Shown here piece by piece: positions 57,401-64,000 of a stretch of 64,000 bases of DNA. Below the pieces are notes generated by a model. The model made no database searches, was not told the origin of the DNA, and saw only the letters and a program-made list of their open reading frames with translations. Numbering within the stretch: position 1 is the stretch's first letter; every line of letters starts with the position of its first letter. Both the position numbers and the translations under genes were made by a program. Source of the stretch: Phoronis australis (taxonomy: Eukaryota; Phoronida; Phoronidae); the NCBI GenBank assembly GCA_002633005.1, contig NMRA01000025.1:1250878-1314877 (forward strand), given 5' to 3'.

Positions 57401-60234
57401 GAGGATGTCTAATGACTGTTCACACTATATACTGTGGAGGATGACTAATGACTGTTCACACTCTATACTGTGGAGGATGTCTAATGACTGTTCACATTTT
57501 ATTTTGTGGAGGATGTCTAATGACTGTTCACACTCTATACTGTGGAGGATGACTAATGACTGTTCACACTCTATACTGTGGAGGATGACTAATGACTGTT
57601 CACACTCTATACTGTGGAGGATGACTAATGACTGTTCACACTCTATACTGTGGAGGATGACTAATGACTGTTCACACTCTATACTTTGGAGGATGACTAA
57701 TGACTGTTCACACTCTATACTTTGGAGGATGACTAATGACTGTTCACACTATATACTTTGGAGGATGTCTAATGACTGTTCACAATCTATTCTTTGGAGG
57801 ATGTCTAATGACTGTTCACACTCTATACTGTGGAGGATGACTAATGACTGTTCACACTCTATACTGTGGAGGATGACTAATGACTGTTCACACTCTATAC
57901 TTTGGAGGATGACTAATGACTGTTCACACTCTATACTTTGGAGGATGACTAATGACTGTTCACACTCTATACTTTGGAGGATGTCTAATGACTGTTCACA
58001 ATCTGTTCTTTGGAGGATGACTAATGACTGTTCACACTCTATACTGTGGAGGATGTCTAATGACTGTTCACACTATACTGTGGAGGATGTCTAACGACTG
58101 TTCACACTCTATACTGTGGAGGATGAGTAATGACTGTTCAAACTCTATACTGTGCAGGATGACTAATGCTGTCATTGGTTGTCCCAATTCTCCGTAGTAT
58201 GTATTGATCAATAAATTCTCGTAACTCGAGATCGGCTTATTAACATATAATCAGATAGTGTTTGCTGGTGTTCTAATGTGACAGCTGATCGACTGGTGGA
58301 AATGTTTTTGGTGTTTTTGATATGTCATCAGTGTAACTGTGAAATGATCTATTTCATTTGTTGCTTGCAGCCTCAAGAAACACAGTTGATATCAGAAGTA
58401 GCTGGTCTCTGTAAGCCTGAAGATGTCGCTAGGAGTCTCATCACTGATGTTATAGTAAGTAGTCACAAACGGTGGAATAAGCTCAGTTTCCTCCGTTTTT
58501 GTTACAAATTATTCGTACTGCTGTTTTTGTTTTGCACAGCTGTCATTCTGTTGACTCGGTATTTGCATTTTCAGCTGGGAACGTTATTTTCTGTCGGTAA
58601 TTCATTCCAGCATGCAAAAGGATGAAGAAATCTAGAAAAACTGAAGTGTGATATTTTTTCATATTATATTTCGCACAATAATAATATCCTAGTGGTCATT
58701 TTTGTATTTGAAAGGGTAAGTGTTGTTTTATTACTGCTATACTGTGTTCATAATTGAATTTTGTTTTCTTAACTCTCATTTTGTTGAGAAATATGACAAT
58801 ACAAACTTGTTCATGTGTCGGTCGTTATGTGGACTAAACAGGTGAAGGATAACTGCACGCTTATGACAGCCATAAAACTATTAGCTAGAACATTCTGAAT
58901 TGTTTTTATGTTGTGTATTTTTATTGCCTGTTGTGGATTACTTTGACAAAGAGTTTCTTTCTTGTTTCAGCAAGGAAAGTTTCTGTCATATGTGGGTGTA
59001 GATGGCTATATGTTGGCTCAGCTGACCAGTGGAATGTCGCCTGTAACATCCCTCATGGAGGCAACACAACAGGTAACCACTAAGAGGTTTAACTTGTCAA
59101 CTGTATATTTCTACCACAAACTGCTGTAGAGTGGGCAATATATATATATATACGTAATGTGTGCGTATTTTGAGAACCAGTTTGATGCCCGTTATTCAGT
59201 GGAGAAAACTGGTTCTCAAAATTCGGGCGCTTTATGTCAGACCATTATCATATAGTGTGTTGTAATTGACTTTCCATATATATCGTAAACTGACGAGGGC
59301 TAAATTAACGACTTCAAATTAAAATTAGTCATTAAGTTTGCAAGCATCACTGTGATGCAATCAAAGAACTCAAGTTGGTCCATAGTGTTGGTCCATACTG
59401 TTGGTCCATAGTGTTGGTCCATAGTGCTAACAGGAAAATTAGGAATGGTATGGTAAAATCTCACAAACTTCAGACCAAAATGTTTTCCAACATTTATATT
59501 TTTCCTCATGATGTCTTGCACTTTTATTTTCTTACTATTTACTGTTTGTTTAGTAATTATTTTTAATTAATCTTGTTGTCTTGTACCTTCTATTTATTGT
59601 TTGTTTGTTATTTATTTTGTTTCATCAGTCTTTCCATGTTAAGTTTCATATTTATCACTTAAGTCTATGTGTCTTACTGTTTTTGAAAGCAGTGAGAACT
59701 GACGGGGTTACCCTCCTCGTAAATATCACAATAATTGAATAAATTAATAATTTTTTTAACGTATTTTAACATGGATTTAAGTGCCCACAAATTCTCGCCA
59801 CATTGTCTGGTGGTAGTTGTGGTAAAGAACTTAAAAATTGTGGCCTTTATTTGTTTCTACTCATCATTGATAAAAAATGAAAAAAAAAATTCTCTTAACC
59901 AAACTTAACCTCCATATTTTGTCCTAAACTGGCAAGACTTTAACATAACCTGCTGTTCTAAGAAAATCTAAAATGTATTCTAAACAAAATGCAGGTTTTT
60001 AAAAATGGCTCTGTGTATGACTAATGAGGTTAATATTTTAACCATTACACTAAGCCCTGGTTACTATTTGAAGGTTACACGAATGGGTTGTTCCTAATGT
60101 GTTCTTCCATATCTTTTCAGGTTGTCACCATGGGCATATTTCGCATCATTTCTCTTTTCTACCTCGACAACTTTGACAGGATCATTTTGAAATGCAAACA
60201 GGACCGTGAGAAAAGAAGCCATGCGGGCTTCTAA
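51406..60234 (+). CDS. KDSR: 3-ketodihydrosphingosine reductase (complete, nine exons)
   Basis: Reduces 3-ketodihydrosphingosine to dihydrosphingosine with NADPH, the second step of sphingolipid synthesis, on the cytosolic face of the ER. Exons: 51406-51522, 52504-52653, 53469-53534, 53926-54021, 54854-55045, 56828-56911, 58371-58454, 58971-59072, 60121-60234. Every exon is a multiple of three, so all eight introns are phase 0; the product is 334 aa against 332 in human. The N-terminus is a membrane anchor ([18 protein letters not shown]). Then come the Rossmann motif [12 protein letters not shown], catalytic Ser in VSSQAG and [16 protein letters not shown] follows, and a C-terminal hydrophobic stretch ([10 protein letters not shown]) with a basic tail. 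The start ATG is the only one giving the conserved anchor. Introns hold SINEs, minisatellites and an unassigned open frame. Confidence 0.97.
51603..51668 (-). mobile_element. tRNA-derived SINE head (copy 1)
   Basis: On the minus strand: GGCAATTGCCTCTTGTCTGA through to AACCTGGGTTCAATTTCAAT, with a B-box-like GGTTCAATT. Diverged relative of copy 2. Intron 1 of KDSR. Confidence 0.55.
51887..51966 (-). mobile_element. tRNA-derived SINE head (copy 2)
   Basis: The minus strand has an A-box-like TGGCTGAAAGG and a B-box GGTTCAAGTCCC at tRNA-like spacing. The start GGCAATTGCCTCTTGGCTGA is shared with copy 1. It cannot fold as a good tRNA, so a SINE head is the better reading. The SINE body may continue to about 51720. 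Confidence 0.6.
53141..53280. repeat. 45-bp tandem repeat, three copies
   Basis: Unit with ACATCTAGACCACAATGCAC, then CAGGAACATGTTGTGC and TTTTGTGTC; the third copy is diverged. KDSR intron 2. Confidence 0.85.
56000..56590 (+). other. Repeat remnant and unassigned 151-codon open frame in KDSR intron 5
   Basis: 56028-56095 holds three spaced ATAAGCGC motifs (CCCTAATAAGCGC, AAATAAGCGCCC), typical of a dispersed repeat. From 56135 to 56590 the plus strand is open, with [17 protein letters not shown] and [15 protein letters not shown]. No family is recognised and no splice sites tie it to KDSR. It may be a chance frame or a transposon remnant. Confidence 0.35.
57229..58168. repeat. 36-bp minisatellite, about 26 copies (KDSR intron 6)
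   Basis: Unit ATGACTAATGACTGTTCACA plus CTCTATACTGTGGAGG. Variants alternate GACTAATG/GTCTAATG and TACTGTGG/TACTTTGG. Since 36 is a multiple of three, the plus strand shows a long false open frame with a twelve-residue repeat. Confidence 0.97.
59167..59222. repeat. Perfect 17-bp-arm hairpin in KDSR intron 8
   Basis: ATTTTGAGAACCAGTTT at 59167-59183 pairs with AAACTGGTTCTCAAAAT at 59206-59222 across a 22-nt loop. Confidence 0.85.
59380..59430. repeat. 13-bp tandem repeat, four copies
   Basis: Unit GTTGGTCCATAGT repeated about four times, one copy with ACT for AGT. KDSR intron 8. Confidence 0.9.
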
Positions 60235-61190
60235 TTGTAAATAAGGTGGAAATGAATATCAATGCAAATACTAACTTAAATTACCATGAATGTGCTGATG
60301 TTTCAAGTTGTCTTTCAGGCTTTATGTTGGATTTGATAAATTGTGATATACATGTTGTAACCTCAGATACGATGCGTTCAAATTTTCTTATTATAGTGTG
60401 TGTTTCAAAGGCATGCAACCAGTCAGGGTTGTACAAAATTTTTACGTGTGGGGCAGTGCGTTTTTAAGAGTTCCATAAATCTTAGTCTATGTCTAGTCTT
60501 CCATATTAATTGTGAATTTTATGATTTTTTCTTCGATATCGTATGTGCACTGTATGTAGCTTAGTAATTTATTACTCTGAAGATTAGCGTCTCACCAGTG
60601 CTCTACCAGTACCAGGAGAATGTGTTTACCTTTGTCTGTATTTCGAAGTATGGATAATACAGAGAGATACAAAAATTGGGATGGAGGGAGTGGAAAATAG
60701 GTATGGTGGGAACGGAAAATTGGGATGGTGGGAATGGAAAATGAGGATGTTGGGAGTGTAAAATCTGGATAAGAATACAGGCCTTGCGATTGAAAACTTA
60801 AACGATTTGAGTCAAGTTGTGCACTGTCCAGCATGCTCGTACATCTGTCTTCATTTTTCACCTTGGTGTTGGGATGTTGTCTTCATTTTCCATGTGATAT
60901 CGGAAATTTGAATTCTCACATTTTGTCTACTTTTGAATACAGGAAATTTCCTCCTAGGTTCCATAATTTATGTTTGCCCTCTTGTAAATTGATCTAATGT
61001 GAAACAATGTGACTTTAACAGTAGATTGTTGTTTTGCATCTTTAGTCTAGTGAATTTGAAAACTTTTGATACCTCAGTTGAAAAATGATATTTTGTGTCA
61101 TGATTCGTGAATTTGTGATTTTTTCAGAAACTGAATATTATATGTTCTGATGGCTATGGGAATAAAATATGGATTGTGTTACAGTTGGAC
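60235..61190 (+). other. Probable 3' untranslated region of KDSR
   Basis: From the stop codon to an AATAAA at 61161-61166. It includes four loose copies of a ~26-bp unit (GGGATGGTGGGAATGGAAAA) at 60673-60770. Confidence 0.5.
61161..61166 (+). terminator. Candidate polyadenylation signal of KDSR
   Basis: AATAAA about 930 bp after the stop codon, in AT-rich sequence. Confidence 0.5.
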
Positions 61191-62140
61191 GTCTGTTATA
61201 GTTCTTTTTTCTTTTGTTTTATGTCTTACCGATAACCAGACAACTGTGCCTCCAAGCACAGTCAAATTACTTTAGACACAATTTAAATTTTGTGACAGAA
61301 CTTTTCTTGAAAAGTGTTGTTACTTAATCAATGCAAGTGAACTGAATGTTCGCCTAGGACTACAGCTGAGTAAATATGTCTGCCGTTAGAGTCTTGTCTT
61401 GTTCCACCAGATAGTTATGACATGCAGGATATTTACGTCATTTTACAACCAAGTCAGTAGTTTCATGACGTGATTATGTAACTATCTATATCTTTTGGTT
61501 CAACCTCGTGTTGAGACGTTAGAAGGGCTAAAATATCTAGTTTCATGGTCACAAATTTACATCCTGGCCAATGCTTTCCAAATTATATCAGTTACGTCAT
61601 AAAGTGAGCTCGAATATAAGAGCTGATTGAATTCAGATGAATTAAAGTTTCTCTTCTGGAGATTATTTTATTTCAATTTAATTTTAATGTGTTGTATGAC
61701 CGATTGATTTTAAATGCTTTAAACTTTTGTTACAGTTTATGGGGGATATTTTGATGTGCGTAATGGTTTTCTGGAGCAGTTCCTTCCTGCAAGAAAATAG
61801 TGAAGCAGACGAGTCTTTATCCCTTGCTAACGGAACAACTGTTGACATCTTTGTCATACAAGCAACTCTTTAACACAATTCAAATTGCTTCTCTCACCAA
61901 CAAGTTCTTTTTTCTTTTTCGCTAACAAAAGCTCGGTGACCTACGTTGCAGGTAGATCGGCGTTGTGCCAAGCACATGCCGAATCTTGTCGGAGAGCAAA
62001 GAGCGACGAAGTTCTCGAGAAAAAGTTGAGAAATGTTCTCACCACCTATTTCCGCAAACAGTCCTTCCTCAAATATTATGCATGTACGATATGCGGTAGA
62101 AACAAGACAATTGTTTCAACATGTTTTTGGTTTACAAAAA
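61191..62140. other. No gene recognised
   Basis: AT-rich intergenic sequence between the KDSR 3' end and the satellite. Open frames at 61885-62145 show no recognisable domain. Confidence 0.4.
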
Positions 62141-62149
62141 ACTAACGGT

Positions 62150-63995
62150 GACATTGGTTCAATAATCTTTTCTTCTGAACTGGTTTTACTGTTTTCCGAG
62201 TCTGTTTTTTTGCGTCCACCCCTCTATCAACCAAACCGCTCAAAGGATGATTGTGAAAATTGGCATGTATGTGCTTACTATGAAGAGAACAGTTGACGAT
62301 GATTTTCCGACGATTTCGACAACTGTGGAGCCTCCTAGTGGCAGTTTTGTTTTTTTGCACCTATGGCTGTACCTCCTAAGTCGTTCGCAGGATCTTTACG
62401 AAATTTAGTAAGTATATTTTGATGTTAACAACGGGCGACGACGACTTTTGGACAGATTTGACTACCGGTATGCCCCCTAGTGGTAATTTTATTTTTTTTA
62501 CGCTTACCTTTGTATCTTCAAAAGTCCCGAATGGATTTTCATGAAATTTGGTATGTAGACACCTATTAGTGAGATGACGCTATCCTCCCGTTTTCGGATG
62601 AATTTGATGTAGTTTGCGCCACCTAGTGGCCATTTTTACTGTTTTCGAGTCTGTTTTTTTTTCGTCAACCAAACTGCTCAAAGGATGATTGTGAAAATTG
62701 GCAGGTATGTGCTTACTATGAAGAGAACGGTTGATGATGATTTTCCGACGACTTCGACTGCTGTGGCGCCTCTTAGTGGCAGTTTTGTTTTGCGCCTATG
62801 GCTGTATCTCCTAAATCGTTCGCAGGATCTTTACGAAATTTAGTAAGTATAATTATATGATGTTAACAACGGACGACGACGATTTTGGGACAGATTCGAC
62901 TACCGGTATACCCCCTAGTGGCAATTTTATTTTTTTACTTTTACCTTTGTATCTTCAAAAGTCCTGAACGGATTTTCTTGAAATTTTATATTTAGTCACC
63001 TATTAGTGAGTTGATGCTATCCTCTTGTTTTCGCATGGATTTGACGTAGTTTGCACCACCTAGTGGCCATTTTTACTGTTTTCGAGTCTGTTTTTTTTTC
63101 GTCAACCAAACTGTTCAAAGGATGATTGTGAAAATTGGCAGGTATGTGCTTACTATAAAGAGGACGGTTGACGATGATTTTCCGACAATTTCGACTACTG
63201 TGGCGCCTCCTAGTGGCAGTTTTGTTTTTGTTTTTGTTGCGCCTATGGCTGTATCTCCTAAACCGTTCGCAGGATCTTTACTTAATTTAGCAAGTGTATT
63301 TATTTTTGTTGCCTACGAATGATGACGACTTTCGGACAGATCTGACTACTGCTGTGCTCCCTAGTGGCAATTTTAGTTTTTTTTTACATTTAACTCAGTA
63401 TGTTCAAAGGTCCTCAAGAGATTTTCATAAACTTTTAAATATAGGCATCTATTAGTGTGATGACGCTATCTTCCTGTCTTTGGATGGAATCGAGGTATTT
63501 TGCACCACCTAGTGGTTATTTTTGCTGTTTTCAAATCTTGTTTTTGGTGTCCACCCCTGTATCAACCAAATCATTAATTATGTTCTCAGTGTGAAGACGA
63601 CCTTTGATGATGGTGACTGACTACTGTGGCGCCTCCTAGTGGTAGTTTTATTTTGCGCTCATAGTTGTATCTCCTGAACCCACTGCAGGATCTTTATTAA
63701 ATTTAGTAAGTGTATTTATATGAAAATAACAGACGATGATGACGAGTTTCAGGCGGATCCAACGGACACTGTGCCCACTAGTGGCAATTTCATTTTATTC
63801 TGTTTTCCTTAGTTTCTCTGAAGTTCCTTGACAGATTTTTATGAAATATGGCATTTTCCTGTTTTTGGATGGATTGTATGTTTTTGCGCCATCTAGGCCA
63901 TTTGTATGATACAAATATATAACCCTAAAGGCACACCATTCGCAATGCATCCGTGGGCGCATTTCAACGCTCCGCGTTGCTCTTGTTAAATTTAA
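62150..63995 (+). repeat. Satellite-bearing element with CTCF-like cores (copy B)
   Basis: Opposite orientation to copy A. A ~440-bp higher-order unit marked by TACTGTTTTCGAGTCTG recurs near 62188, 62637, 63074 and 63520. Each unit contains three ~145-bp sub-units with GCCTCCTAGTGGCAGTTTT, CCCCCTAGTGGCAATTTT and CCACCTAGTGGCCATTTTT. It ends with GGGCGCATTTCAACGCTCCG followed by CGTTGCTCTTGTT at 63952-63988. Confidence 0.85.
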
Positions 63996-64000
63996 AGTGG

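Noticed and set aside
57207-58094. 295-codon plus-strand open frame with a twelve-residue repeat
   Set aside because: It is the 36-bp minisatellite of KDSR intron 6 read in frame; length divisible by three explains it.

Overview
This window is eukaryotic, animal-type DNA. The genes are split by GT-AG introns, the gaps between genes are large and AT-rich, and decayed transposons, MITEs and minisatellites are dense. Gene content (a TNF-receptor-type death receptor, 3-ketodihydrosphingosine reductase, a nicotinic-receptor exon, THAP proteins, a PITP copy) fits an invertebrate animal. An invertebrate deuterostome or another marine invertebrate is my guess, but the sequence alone does not settle the phylum. 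Two gaps (22383-22489 and 42674-43308) and single N bases at 39012, 41363 and 50931 show a draft assembly.

Layout. 1-5.7 kb: repeats, including a Ty3/gypsy RNase H fragment, a 27-bp minisatellite and a mariner-like MITE. 6.07-7.55 kb (+): a two-exon gene for a small secreted ten-cysteine peptide. 8-10.1 kb: a MITE, then a foldback DNA transposon with ~290-bp inverted ends and a decayed THAP domain. 10.8-11.7 kb (+): an intronless phosphatidylinositol transfer protein copy. 13.8-27.8 kb (-): the most notable gene. Nine exons in perfect phase give a 707-aa receptor with signal peptide, TNFR cysteine-rich domains, one membrane helix, ZU5 with an HFS motif, UPA and Death domains. A LINE and a Penelope-like fragment lie in its introns. 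A TATA box and GGGAAAAACC repeats lie just upstream.

33.6-37.9 kb (+): a multi-exon THAP/transposase-derived gene that is frameshifted and then cut short near an hAT-like MITE. 38.2-38.4 kb (-): an isolated nicotinic-receptor-type exon covering TM1/TM2. 38.9-47.1 kb: tandem duplications, a satellite with CTCF-like cores, and a 1,310-bp exact duplication whose left copy is bounded by gaps. Minus-strand exons of one or two unrecognised genes run from 42.1 to 49.2 kb, including an EF-hand exon and a membrane-tail exon. 51.4-60.2 kb (+): a complete nine-exon KDSR gene with every intron in phase 0, SINEs in intron 1 and a 36-bp minisatellite in intron 6. 62.1-64 kb: another copy of the CTCF-like satellite in the opposite orientation.

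Functions are independent: lipid synthesis (KDSR), lipid transfer (PITP copy), death/NF-kB-type signalling (receptor) and possible defence (secreted peptide). No operon-like organisation is expected or seen.
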